A stretch of DNA of 64,000 nt from Dicyema japonicum (lineage: Eukaryota; Dicyemida; Rhombozoa; Dicyemidae): positions 467,293-531,292 of the forward strand of contig RDEW01000041.1 in NCBI GenBank assembly GCA_011109175.1. Direction: 5' to 3'. A program made the translations under genes and the position numbers. This document shows, piece after piece, positions 42,200-54,949 of the stretch (position 1 is its first letter; each line of letters begins with the position of its first letter). The notes under the pieces were generated by a model that was not told the DNA's origin, did no database searches, and was given only the letters and a program-made list of their open reading frames with translations.

Positions 42200-44160
42200 T
42201 TACATCAGCTTTCACGAGTAATCAGTTCCACCAGGAGGTTAGACGCACGTCCTTAGTAACACTAATGTATGCCCATATTGTCAATTGAATGTAAATCAAT
42301 AAAATTTAAATAATAAAATTGGGATGATGTTTACTGGTGTAATATTGAGCATCTTTAATTCCCAACAAGGACACAACACTTTTGATACTTCCATATTTAT
42401 TATTTATTTTAAAACCCAAAGACCACCAAAAAAGAAAGAATTAACTCGATAAATTAAGTGATCCCAGCCTCCAACATCTCTCGAATTCTCTTTGAATGCT
42501 CCGCAGTGAACCAACACCGTTCCTGAAATGTCTTTTATTTCTGCAGAGGAATTCTATCGGAGTGCACTTTTTTAATACCGATTTATATGCATCATTAATT
42601 ATTTAGTTGTAAGAAAAAAATCATTAATTATTTAGATGTAAGTAGACCTCCGATGTAAACGGAGAGAGCAAATGATTTTGTGTCAACCTACCATTGGCCG
42701 AAACCTGAAACAGATGAATCACATGACATTACTCTAATAGAAGACAAGTAGAAAAAAAGAAGAGAAACTTTATCAGAGTATACCTATTAAGGGACATCGA
42801 ACCAATGTGCTATTTACAGTATGACACCCTAAGCACTAAGCTACCTAAGTAGCTTACAGTTGTAAGGATTCATTTGAGTTTACCGATCATTTTCTAGAAA
42901 TTTGTAAATAAGTGTTAAAATAGTTTAATATTTAAGCCACGTAAAATACTCATTGATTTATAATGACGACACGTGGTTCTACTGCTGTGGTGACTCACAG
43001 AGTATATTATAAACGAGGGGAATCAGTTTATCTCTCCAACCTCAGCATTTACTTCGATTGGTGGATATTCTCGTTCTCCTCCTGTCGCTTCTGTTAGGCT
43101 TTGGAACAAAACCTAATTTTTGACTCTTCTCTAACGATCATTCTTTTAGGATACCCGCAGAAATGACTAGAGCTTGGTCTCCTGATTGCAAACCTCAAGG
43201 TGGACATGCTTACACAGGAGTCGAAGCTTTACATATCTGTCTCCATCCTTGTTTCCCGAGATAGTCTGTATTTCGAGAGGACCATGTGAAGGGATTTGAT
43301 GGACTCCTAAAATTATCATGAGAGAGGTTTTATTCATGGTGTCTTTTTATATTCATAATTTATCGGGGCAATGTCGGTGGAATGTGGTGATCTGAACTCT
43401 TGGCTTCGATCACCATCCACCGACAGTCCTGGCAAGAACTGATCCAATCCAGAATAGTTAAAGGTTATAGTTCTTAATGAGTGTAGATGTTGCGATAGTT
43501 GAATTGGTTGCATTTCTAAAATTTCCTGAGATTCAAAAAACTAGTTATATCAAACATAGAGTTAATTTTCGAAATAGTATTTTACTGCAGCATGGCAACT
43601 TCCCCATCTAATAATTATAAAGGTACCTTGTTGTCAAAAAATCTGGAGGACATCCAGTATCTCTGAAAGGATGTCTAGATTTATTTTTTACACTCATATT
43701 TCTTTGATGAATAGTAGAGCATGCATCTTAAAATTAAAAATTTTTAAATTATTTCCGAAGACCAAGGGTAACCAAACTAACTAACTCCTCGATCCTGAGT
43801 CGTTCCAGCATTCTAGAACTTGTCACCAGTTAACGACGTTGTCCCCAAGGAAGAATTGTTGGATCCTCTTAATGCCGGCCAAGCATTTGGCTCCTCCACA
43901 GTAAAGTGATCCAATGACGCCATAAGAAAATAAATAATTTTACCAAACTATCTAGCACCACATGACGCAACGAGATTTTTAGGATTTTTAAAATTTTTAA
44001 ATCTTAGATTTGTTATATATTAATTTAGTAGCATTTATAATTCAGAAAATAAATTAATAAATTAAAAATTACATTTTTAATTTTCAGATTAAATTATGAA
44101 TAAACACGAATTACAAGATCATACAATTAAACTATCACAAAAATTTGAACCCATTTTTAT
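41948..44160. repeat. Spacer block I, U2 first copy
   Basis: Copy of 13,174-15,240 with about 120 extra bases at the left end. It contains the unknown ORF at 42,199-41,948, the broken VLVHCG relic (about 42,590-42,460), the AAGCTAC hairpin, and the two adjacent hairpins at about 43,375-43,445. In the second hairpin one base of the right arm is changed (aagaactg). Confidence 0.75.
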
Positions 44161-44177
44161 AGTTTCTGTATAGTTAT

Positions 44178-44590
44178 TTGCCATCAGTTTTACATTTACC
44201 TAACTTATTAATTTATAGCATTTTAAGTCAGAAAAATGAATACACGTTTATTAAGTGTTGTGGTGTGATCAACAAAAATCTCAGATGGAACATAAAGAAC
44301 GAAAAGAAGACAAAGTACGAGGAACAAATCCAGTACGGACAAATCAGGTATGTTTTTTTTATGTGGAAATCGAAGATCAGGAAATATGGGATTAACTGCA
44401 CACAAAGTGAATCATTCGTCCATCTGGGCTGCATAAAAATGAGTAAAGCTTCGCCGAGACGCTGTCGAGTTGGGTGTGCCCCTCTTGTATTGGAATGGAA
44501 ACCCCCAAGCGCGAAAAAATAACTCAGTCAAACTTTACACTGCCACATACAGACCATACTCTTTTGAAGATCTCGAACCTCAGGAAGCCA
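44178..44590 (+). pseudogene. R3 5' end fused to Z start (deletion joint)
   Basis: Holds only the PHD-like region of R3 (KYGINCTQSESFVHLGC with one Cys lost, and APLVLEWK read out of frame). After ctcaggaagccat the sequence jumps to ttccaaatggatctctcgc, which is Z N-terminal sequence as at 40,825. Normal R3 continues agccatgaagatccag. Three bases (cat) are shared at the joint, as in microhomology-mediated deletion. The lost part (rest of R3, all of L2, most of Z2) is about 6-7 kb in the parent order. Confidence 0.75.
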
Positions 44591-45700
44591 TTTCCAAATG
44601 GATCTCTCGCATATCTCAGTTGTTTCAGTAATCTTTTAAAAATCATTTTTCTAGTTTTTTCGTTTAATTCTTGATATTTTTTCTCATTAAAGTCTATTCG
44701 AATTTGATTAAGGCAATGCGCATATAATGAGGGTATTTCCAGTTACTAACAAAATGATGAATTTATAATTATGTTAATTTTCAAAAAAATATTAATTTTA
44801 CTTAAAAAATAAATTTATTTATTAGAATAATTAATAATTATTGAATTTTATAACAATATAGTATCCTTGGTCAAATGTGATCTTCCAATACTCGGCTGTG
44901 TGAGTCATGCCTCTGATGTGGATGTCTGCTTAATTCTGTATTTTTTTGATTTTGCTGTTGAATAATTTTAAATCAGTTTGTAAAGAATTTAATTCCAACA
45001 GGTAATTCTTTTTTCAATGAGAGATGGTACTTATAAGGGTGTTCATGTTGCCACTACGACCTAGTGACTAGGTGCTAGTGGATTTTTACGATCTGTTACT
45101 TCGTGGAATAATAGTTTTGAACATGGATAGTTTTAGACATGAAATATTAGGTATAGATTTTTAAATAAATAATTTAGTAGTTTTATTAAATCACATCGAA
45201 AATTCATCGTAAAAAAAGTATATTATTTTTTATGTAAAATAAAATTAGTGTGATGAAGGCTTTAAGGCTGATATATTAGTACGCAGTTTAATGTTATGAA
45301 TCAAAATTACAAGCATACATGTTAGAAGTGGTTTATCCAAGGATATAAACTACTAGGGCATGTTTTAGGAGTCAGTTTGAGTTTGTGATCAACGGGAAAC
45401 GTCTCCGGGTTTATAGATGTTAAAATTTTGATTAAATCAGGTTAATGGACCTCTGTTATTTCAAATATTTACAAATTTTTTGTAATCTTTGGGATTGAAG
45501 TTGTTTGTTGGTAGAATAGTGTAGATTAAATCCAAGCATTCGATGACATAAGATCCTTCAGTCGAACTCCTTCAGCTCAAAGATAAGTGAACTATTCGAC
45601 AATCTTATATTTATAATTGGAGTACAAATTAAGGAGATAATAATTAGTTAATTTTGTGACTCCAGTTTATGCCTTCACGTGTCTTTCAATTATTTAAAGA
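44591..45700. repeat. Z start and tail T, U2 second copy
   Basis: 44,591-44,755 is the first part of a minus-strand Z gene, and 44,756-45,690 is tail T. It shares private variants with 40,825-41,930 (ttgtttcagtaatc, agtatattattttttatg), so it is a sister of that copy rather than of 22,010-23,100. The palindrome copy at 45,052 has changes in its left arm. Confidence 0.7.
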
Positions 45701-47930
45701 CCAAAAATCGCCATAAAATTGAAGAAAATAAAACAAAATCACTAGGTAAACCCGAACATTCTCAACAACCATCCCATCTTCGATTGCAGTTTCTCATGAC
45801 ATCTTACTGACTCGCACTACGGGCAGAGGTTCACGTGATATGAACCGCACACCCATTCTTTTCATGAAAGATAAGCGACGTGCACCTGAGCAATTCCAAC
45901 GTTAATGCAAGTAATTTGTTCAGAAACTCTTTTTTTCTTGGAGAGAAGTTACCATCTCATTATCTTCCAAGTACATCAGCTTTCATGAGTAATCAGTTCC
46001 ACTAGATGTTAGACGCACGTTATTAGTAACACTAATGTATGCCCATATTGTCAATTGAATGTAAATCAATAAAATTTAAATAATAAAACTGGGATGATGT
46101 TTACTGGTGTAATATTGAGCATCTTTAATTCTCAACAATGACAGAACACTTTTGATACTTCCATATTTATTATTTATTTTAAAACCCAAAGACCAACAAA
46201 AAAGAAAGAATTAACTCGATAAATTAAGTGATCCCAGCCTCCAACATCTCTCGAATTCTCTTTGAATGCTCCGCAGTGAACCAACACCGTTCCTGAAATG
46301 TCTTTTATTTCTGCAGAGGAATTCTATCGGAGTGCACTTTTTTAATACCGATTTATATGCATCATTAATTATTTAGTTGTAAGAAAAAAATCATTAATTA
46401 TTTAGATGTAAGTAGACCTCCGATGTAAACGGAGAGAGCAAATGATTTTGTGTCAACCTACCATTGGCCGAAACCTGAAACAGATGAATCACATGACATT
46501 ACTCTAATAGAAGACAAGTAGAAAAAAAGAAGAGAAACTTTATCAGAGTATACCTATTAAGGGACATCGAACCAATGTGCTATTTACAGTATGACACCCT
46601 AAGCACTAAGCTACCTAAGTAGCTTACAGTTGTAAGGATTCATTTGTGTTTTCCGATCATTTTCTAGAAATTTGTAAATAAGTGTTAAAATAGTTAAATA
46701 TTTAAGCCACGTAAAATAATCATTGATTTACCATGACGACACGTGGTTTTCCTGCTGTGGTGACTCTCAGTGTAAATTATACACGAGGGGAATCAGTTTA
46801 TCTCTCCAACCTCAGCATTTACTTCGATTAGTGGATATTCTCGTTCTCCCTTTGTTGCTTCTGTTAGGCTTTGGAACAAAACCTCATTTCTGACTCTTCT
46901 CTAACGATCATTCTTTAAGGATACCCGCAGAAATGACTAGAGCTTGGTCTCCTGATTGCAAACCTCAAGGTGGACATGCTTACACAAGAGTCGAAGCTTT
47001 ACATATCTGTCCTTATCCTTGTTTCTCGAGATAGTCTGTATTTCGAGAGGACTATGTGAAGGGATTTGATGGACTCCTAAAATTATCATGAGAGAGCTTT
47101 TATTCATGGTGTCTTTTTATATTCATAATTTATCGGGCAATGTCGGTGGAATGTGGTGATTTGAACTCTTGGCTTCGATCACCATCCACCGACAGTCCTG
47201 GCAAGGACTGATCCAATCCAGAATAGTTAAAGGTTATAGTTCTTAATGAGTGTAGATGTTGCGATAGTTGAATTGGTTGCATTTCTAAAATTTCCTGAGA
47301 TTCAAAAAACTAGTTATATCAAACATAGATTTAATTTTCGAAATAGTATTTTACTGCAGCATGGCAACTTCCCCATCTAATAATTATAAAGATACATTGT
47401 TGCAAAAAATCTGGAGGACATCCAGTATCTCTGAAAGGATGTCTAGATTTATGCTTTGCTTTCAAATTTCTTTGATGAATAGTAGAGCATGCATTTTAAA
47501 ATTAAAAATTTTAAAATTATTTCCAAAGACCAAGGGTAACCAAACTAACTAACTCTTCGATCCTGAGTCGTTCCAGCATTCTAGAACTTGTCACCAGTTA
47601 ACGACGTTGTCCCCAAGGAAGAATTGTTGGATCCTCTTAATGCCGGCCAATCATTGGGCTCCTCCACAGTAAGGTGATCCAATGACGCCATAAGAAAATA
47701 AATAATTTTACCAAACTATCTAGCACCACATGGCGCAACGAGATTTTTAGGATTTTTAAAATTTTTAAATCTTAGATTTGTTATATATTGATTTAGTAGC
47801 ATTTATAAGTCAGAAATAAATTAATTAATTAAAAATTACATTTTTAATTATTCAGATTAAATTATGAACAAACACGAATTATAAGATCATACAATTAAAC
47901 TATCACAAAAATTTTGAACCCATTTTTATA
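45701..47930. repeat. Spacer block I, U2 second copy
   Basis: Third copy of spacer I. The adjacent hairpins are intact at about 47,138-47,208, with gtcggtgga / tccaccgac and cagtcct-ggca-aggactg. The VLVHCG relic (about 46,370-46,240) is frameshifted, as at 42,460-42,590. A short frame 47,361-47,552 (MATSPSNNYKDTLLQKIW) is open here but has no recognisable relatives. Nothing else was recognised. Confidence 0.7.
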
Positions 47931-47947
47931 GTTTCTGGTATAGTTAT

Positions 47948-49790
47948 TTGCCATCAGTTTTACATTTACCTAACTTTTTAATTTATAGCATTTTAAGTCA
48001 GAAAAATGAATACACGTTTATTAAGTGTTGTGGTGTGATCAACAAAAATCTCAGATGGAACATAAAGAACGAAAAGAAGACAAAGTACGAGGAACAAATC
48101 CAGTACGGACAAATCAGGTATGTTTTTTTTATGTGGAAATCGAAGATCAGGAAATATGGGATTAACTGCACACAAAGTGAATCATTCGTCCATCTGGGCT
48201 GCATAAAAATGAGTAAAACTTCGCCGAGACGCTGTCGAGTTGGGTGTGCCCCTCTTGTATTGGAATGGAGGCCCCCAAGCGCGAAAAAATAACTCAGTCA
48301 AACTTTACACTGCCACATACAGACCATACTCTTTTGAAGATCTCGAACCTCAGGAAAGCCATGAAGATCCAGAAAAATCCCTAAAGGAGTACGAATTGCC
48401 GCAGCAACGTGTCTTTCAGATGCCATTGATCACGCACTATCCTCTGACAGTTAGGAATCCTGGCTAAAACTTATATGCTTTGCACCTGTCGCACTCGGAA
48501 TACCTACAAAGGAATCTGAGGACAATAATAAAGAAACAAACTCCCAACTCAACTTATCCGGGAAACTGAAACAAACATAATGAATTTTAGCTGTCATAAC
48601 ATACACGCAATACTTGAACATCCACTTAATGTCAATGAGGTCGAAACCAGAGGAGCATTCATCAAAGATGCCCCCAACAAACTGAAGGAGAGAGTAAACC
48701 GGAAACTTCTGGAAGGCGACGTGCTGGCAGCCTTACGAGTTATCACATCCGATGACACAGTATTGTCTTGTACCCCCGAGGGCCTAAATACCTTAATACT
48801 GAAGCATCCAGATGCACCGACTGACTATGAAAAGTTTTTGAATCCTGAAGGAACCCAGGAGATAATCATTACTGAATTTGAAGTGCGCCACAGAATAACT
48901 TCCTTCGCCGCTAGCAGCGGTGGAGGCTTGGAAGGGTTACGTCCTGGCTATATTAAGGACCTTACGTCCACTTACACCTCGGAAGCTGGACGATTTCTTG
49001 TCAAATCAATTACGGACCTTGTCATAAAATTGGTTAACGGCGACATCCCAGAATATGCCAGAGAATTGCTCTTTTCCGCAAGGCTACTTGCTTTCAAAAA
49101 ACCCAACAGAGGAATCCGTCCCATTGCGGTCGGGAACTATTTTAGAAGACTTGCAGCAAAAGTAGCATTGATCTCTGGTGAGCCGACAATTTGGAGAGGA
49201 GTTCTTTCTTAAACAAATAGGTGTTTGTATCCAGAACGGATGTGAGGCTCCGGTTCATGCAGCAAGATGTTTCTTCACACAAAGAAATATTTCAAATGAA
49301 TGCATTGGAATTAAATTAGACATAGCGAATGCATTTAATTCTCTTAGAAGAGATAAAATTATGGAAACGTGTTGGAAGAGGGCTTTAAAGCTTTTCCTTT
49401 TTGTCAAATTATCCTATGTGGAAGATACGTCTCTGGTTTTTAAAAATGAAATTATTAAATCAAAGTCGAGTGTCCAACAAGGAGATCCGCTCGAACCTTT
49501 CTTATTTGCCCTGACCATTGATGAGGTTGTGAGATCAATCGATGCTCAGCTAAATCTCTGGTACCTCGATGATGCCACAATAGGAGGATTGTTCAAGGAA
49601 ACATACAATTCATTACGTAAAGGGTTACCCGCTTCAAAACATTTTGGCTTGGACATCAATGTTAATAAATCAGAGCAAATAAGTGTCTCATATCCATACA
49701 CCGACTTCCTCTCTATCAAGGAGTCTTTTAACGAACTGCTTCCTGGGATCCCGACTGTGCCAGTTGATAAATTTTCTCATTCATATTCAA
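47948..49790 (+). pseudogene. R3-U2: RLE-family retrotransposon, best R3 copy
   Basis: PHD-like finger region (about 48,040-48,280) with the His kept (FVHLGC) but frameshifts around a T run. The pre-RT part reads AIDHALSSDSQESW and LKLICFAPVALGIP (about 48,420-48,510). 48,580-49,170 reads NRKLLEGDVLAALRVI, GGGLEGLRPGYIKDL, LLFSARLLAFKK and RGIRPIAVGNYFRRLAAK. After a frameshift near 49,175, 49,178-49,790 reads IGIKLDIANAFNSLRRDK (motif A), VQQGDPLEPFLFAL (motif B) and LWYLDDATIGG (motif C, near 49,558). Thumb, Cys/His and RLE regions are gone: at about 49,795 it fuses to the left flank of L2 through a repeated ttttctcactca motif, which adds a short foreign tail to the ORF (to 49,870). Confidence 0.8.
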
Positions 49791-52140
49791 AGAATTTTCT
49801 CACTCACTCAAAGCATTTTCTCACTCATATTAGAAAGACCTTTTCCAAGGTTATCACGACGAAGATATAACCATTGGTTATTTGAAAGAGATTTATTGAA
49901 TTTGTTTTATAAAGACCAAACTCTCAATTCCTCTGTTAACTTCTGTAGATATTATTTTCAACATTTTTGACTGTTAATCCGACATCAGGACCCTCTATTA
50001 ATCCCAGATATTTATATCTTCCAATTCAATCTAACATCCTTGATTCCTTTGATAATAGATCTTAATTATAACCTGTCTTTTCCAAATTCTTTTCAAAGTA
50101 AACAGCTTTAAAATATATTGTTAACGTCTTCGATCATTTTCATTATAACCTCTTCGTTATTCGAAACAATTTCAGATCATCTAAGGACAGATGATGGCTA
50201 GTCGAAAATGACGAAACTGTTCTATTTCTTGAATGAATTTTCCAGATTTTTTCGAAATTTCAAAAATCAAAAATAACATTATCGGATTAATTAATGACGC
50301 AAAAAGTTACTAAAGTGAAAGCAACCCAGCCAAAGTCGGCCTACACAACACTTCCCGTCCTCCGGGAACTACAAATGTCTACTCATTCACAGTAGAGAAC
50401 AAGACACTGTGCAGAGCTATAGAATTTGAAATAGATAAGAAATGGCTATAATAGAGATAAACTAAGAGCACAAATTGTGAGAACGAAACCCAAAAATGGA
50501 AACCTGACAAATTCAACCGATTCCACTATGAGATACTAGACACCCTTGTTGTACTGATGTCAGTCATGTCAACTACAAGCGCGGTAAAAATCGCCAATAT
50601 ATTGCATCTCCACAATGAGTCAAGATCTATGCGGATGAGTCACAGAAGCCCTGGTACCTTCCATCTCGAAATCTACAAAAAATCTGATAAGACAACCTTT
50701 ATGGAGACCGTGAATAATGTTTGTTCATTTGGACTGGACAACTACAAATTCAGATATAAATAACCTCGAGGTCATTAGAAATTGAATGAAGAACCTACCC
50801 TTTGGGTGGAAGACAATGATCACCTGGACTACCTTTAAGAGATAGCCCTATCACTACGAAGGTCTCTCGAATGTTCCGAAGTGGACAGACGTTGCCAATG
50901 GCCAAGGCGTCAATCGGACACAAAGAGGAGGCCACATAGCAAATCCGTGAAACCTTTTAATCGGAAAACATGGTCACTTGAGAATGGATGCGGTAAGACC
51001 CGTGGATTTGTTATGACTACTAAAAAATCGGGCACTTTGCATACCAATGCAAAAAATTGTTTCCGCTGTGCAGGAGAACACGACATCTCTGACATCTCGA
51101 ATGATAATGTGAATTCGTATCCATCAACCGTTTTATAGAGATTAAGGATTTTTTGAAAAAAATGCCATATCTATTTTGGTGAGCGACATAAATTCAAAAA
51201 ACGTCAGTTACAGGTGCCACAAGACCAATGGCGACGGACGATACTGAAAATCTTATGCTGAAATCGCATTTAATCGGATGAGCTCAACCGTTTTTCCATC
51301 CATGGTTGAGACATGCTTAGTTTTTTCCTTGTATCACCGCTACTGTACACCGATGTGGAGAGACCAAGAACAATGCGGGATATTGGTAGTGACCATATAC
51401 CACAGGAACTGGTCTTGAATTTAGTACCAGATGTCATTCACACATCAAATGGAAAGACTACAGGAATTACCTCACAAGGAACCTAAAAAAGTGGACGGAG
51501 GAACCCATTTCAACAAATGAAATCAAAAATACGAACCGCGATCTCACAAACATCATAGGGACATATTTGCAACTATATGCTAAGAAGAAGTCTTGAATGC
51601 AAACCGTAAGAAATGTATCACATTTCACCTATAACCTTGGGACTGATCAAAGAAAAAAAATCGACTGAGAACTAAGTTAAGAAGATGTGTTGACCGGATG
51701 GACCACATGGCGCTACGGATGGGCTCAAATAACCAAAAGAACCATCGTATGCTGGCATTAAGTACGGAGACCTTTCTTTTCATTTACACGAAGATAATCC
51801 TACCGAGGTTATTATATGGATGCGAGGCTTGGTACCAATTTACGAAGAAAGAAAGGATATTATCACTACTGGCGAAGTCTAAAAGATCAGCCATAAAGTT
51901 AGCCCTGGGCAGAAGACTACGCGACGTCCTGAGTACTGAAAAAGACGGGAGTCTTGCCCCAGTGAAGCTAATTGTGAAAAACTGGATTTGTGGATTCCTA
52001 CGTAAGAACGCACATTAATTATGGAGATGGGGGACGTCAAAAGGACCAGGCCGCAAAGACGTACTATTTAAAACCCCTATATCTAACTCCTAATCCGGGA
52101 AGTTTGTCGAGATTTATTTTTTACGACCAGCCTCGATGGA
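49791..52140 (+). mobile_element. L2-U2: internally deleted APE-type LINE
   Basis: Left flank 49,795-50,235, gag debris (GTFHLEIYKKSDKTTFME, 50,557-50,763), and one zinc-knuckle part (NCFRCAGEHDIS, about 51,055-51,090). A further deletion here (about 51,095-51,105) removes the second knuckle and the endonuclease start. The endonuclease end is near 51,375-51,420, followed by the linker (WTEEPISTNEIKNTNRDLTN). RT C-terminus 51,698-52,018 (LLYGCEAWYQFTKKERILSL, KRSAIKLALGRRLRDVLSTE). Same loss of the RT core as the other copies. It adjoins Z2-U2. Confidence 0.75.
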
Positions 52141-52419
52141 CTTTTAGATCATCTAAGAATTGTGATATTTGAAAGAGTTTGTCAGAACAATTCTGAATTC
52201 TAAATATTGATTGTTTATATCAATGTTAATGAGATTTTAGAAACAAATTGGTGTTTTGTTCACATCAGATAATTGTTAAAAACATTTGGATTTGAAAAAA
52301 GTCAGTCTAGCAGAAATAATAATTAGTCCTAAGTATGAAATTAATTGCCATCAAGTGATGAATACGTATTGTTAATAATTTATTAAAAGGAAGATTAGTT
52401 AACTTGAAGACTTCATTCG

Positions 52420-54745
52420 TGACGATTAATGTAATCCTAAAATCTTAAAAATAACAACATTGTAGTTTGTTCTAAAAATCGCAGCATAGAAATGGATCTC
52501 TTCCATATTGGAGTTTAAACATACATTCTCAATTTTCTGAATAATGTCATGCGGAATCATCATTTCCATAAATATATTTGCTACTTTAAAAATAAAGATT
52601 AACGATAGTCGGTAGTTAAATTGGCACATTCCCACATAACCCAAAGCCAAATACGCTCATCCGTGTTCACATTTAATAAATTTATATTTGACATCAATGA
52701 CCTTCGAAATAGAAAATTAGACTACCGAGTAAAATAATGGATATTGAAATTTGCTTGATGCGGATATTCTTTTATAAATTGGTAAATATTATTTAGAATA
52801 TATTCTTTTGGACTCAAATCACCGAAATCGAAATTTACAAATGTAGGCAAAATATGATTCGGATCCCCCAATATAAAAGTCAAGCAACTCCGGATAAAAT
52901 ATTGCCCGTCAAAAAGGAGTTGATTTAAGTCAGGATTCCTTTCAATGAAACACCGATGTTACAATAAATCTTCTATTACTCCACACGTCGCCAGTAAACC
53001 TTTTGCTTTTGGATATTTAGCTAGAGTTGCCACAATTTTGATGATTCTAATGGTGATATAATGACCTGAAATTCCGTCTATCTGAACTCTTTTAAAAGCA
53101 TTGTGAATTTGAACAATTCCATCCAAATCAACAAACAAATCCACGTTTTTTTCATTTTCGTCTAAATAAATATATGTTGAATGCCTAGAAGATATCTCAA
53201 CACATTGAATAAGCCAGAAGTCATGCAGTTGCATTTTTCAAGAAATTTAAAGCAATACTAGGATTATCTTTTCATTAATTTTAAACTTTGACAAGTCCGG
53301 AATAGCCAAGATAAGTCAGAAAGTTTATGCTCATATCTTTCATAATTTCACTTTCGTAGCTGTTCCAAAAACACATTTTTTTAAGCACGTATGAGAACGA
53401 AGGTAACTAAAATTAAAAATTTTCAAACGAAAACTGAAGTCTCCCATGGTTTTACAAACTTTAATATGCTTACACAATCAGTAATTTTCTAAAAATTTGA
53501 AATTACAGTACATTTTCATCATCAAAAGGTCGGTAAGGATGAACCACGTCAAGAAAAGTATCATAAATCATGCTAAGAATAGAATCAACACATACCAACG
53601 ATTAAAGTAAGAAATTTCATAGTCTTGGGTGATCTCAATAAGAATAGTCCTGGAGTAATAAAATTCACTTACATGATATTATCTGAAATCGACACTTAGT
53701 CTCATACAACTGGTCGAAAAACTGAACTAATATTTTTTAAATACTTTCAAAAATCGACTTAAAATTTTATTTCTAAATTTTCTATTCCCATTGCAAATTT
53801 CATAAATGACTTTATACAATTGTTTTTCATCTCCTAAATCTAAGACAGATCTGAGTAAGTTGTTTACAAGTGATTCTTTATTATTCTATGATATATCATA
53901 AAATTTACCGATTCGTTATATCCACACTGAAATTTGTAATTAGGTCCAAATTATTTTTTCTCAATCCATGTTTGCGCACGTGTCTATGATTATTATAATC
54001 GATAACTTTGTTAATTTTTCCATGTCTATATTATAACCCGATAGATCGAGAAATGTTAGATTTTTGGTTTTTCGAGAAGAGAAATACAATTAACCTTAAA
54101 TGATCAAAATATTTGTTTCATCATATTCATTAGTTGCATGCTTAAAATCACTGAATTTGATATAAATTAAACCACAGAGACTCTGGACTGTAATAGGTTA
54201 GCGGCAACTCTTCAAAGTCATAATTTGAACGTTCATAAGGTATATATGCTCAAGTTTATCCATTATTTTAATTGTGCTGTTTTTAAAAATTATTTCATCA
54301 ATTTCTAAATCGCCAAGCTCAAGGGATTTGATTTTGTTAAATCCAGTCATAAATAGGGAATGTAGCAAATCTGGGTCATCATATTCTTTAAGTGAGAATG
54401 ATTGGACGTTATTGGGTGAGAATGGTAGTAAAAGATTATTTTTTGAAATTATTTACATAATTTAATATTCGATAAATTTGGATAAACTTGAATCATCTTG
54501 ACAATATCTTCAACATCAATTCGCTTACAAAATTCAACGCAGAAAACATTTTTTTGTACTACATCTGAAATCTTACTTAATTTTGAATATAGTTCGTCTG
54601 GAAATTCAATTCGAAATGGATCTCTCGCATATCTCAGTTGTCTAAGTAATCTTTTAAAAATCATTTTTCTAGTTTTTTCGTTTAATTCTTGATATTTTTT
54701 CTCATTAAAGTCTATTCGAATTTGATCAAGGCAATGCATATAATG
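52420..54745 (-). pseudogene. Z2-U2: ZYG11-like LRR/armadillo relic
   Basis: Most complete domain order of the Z copies. N-terminus (54,739-54,449): HCLDQIRIDFNEKKYQELNE, DPFRIEFPDELYSKLSKISD, VFCVEFCKRIDVEDIVKMIQ, with the start codon region altered by a small deletion (gcaatgcatataatg). LRR part about 54,450-54,020 with indels. ARM-like part and donor near 53,672; acceptor near 53,360; exon 53,234-52,959 (YIYLDENEKNVDLFVDLDGI). C-terminus about 52,720-52,426 (NVNTDERIWLWVMWECANL, then SLIFIFKVANIFMEMMIPHD and IIQKIENVCLNSNMEE). Several frameshifts. The C-terminal block missing from Z2-U1 is present here. Confidence 0.6.
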
Positions 54746-54945
54746 AGGGTATTTCCATTTACTAACAAAATGATGAATTTATAATTATGTTAATTTTCAA
54801 AAAAATATTAATTTTACTTAAAAATAAATTTATTTATTAGAATAATTAAATTTTATTGAATTTTATAACAATATAGTATCCTTGGTCAAATGTGATCCTC
54901 CAATACTCGGCGTTGTGTGAGTCATGCCTCTAATGTGGATGTCTG
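54746..54945. repeat. Tail block T, U2 third copy, truncated
   Basis: Only the first 200 bp of T remain (to gatgtctgtgagc), after which MULE sequence starts. In U1 the same T runs on for another 750 bp, including the palindrome, before the MULE fragment. This deletion makes Z2 and M closer in U2. Confidence 0.65.
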
Positions 54946-54949
54946 TGAG

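Noticed and set aside
47361-47552. 63-codon ORF starting MATSPSNNYK as a gene
   Set aside because: Open in only one of three copies of spacer I and without protein-like conservation; left as part of the spacer.
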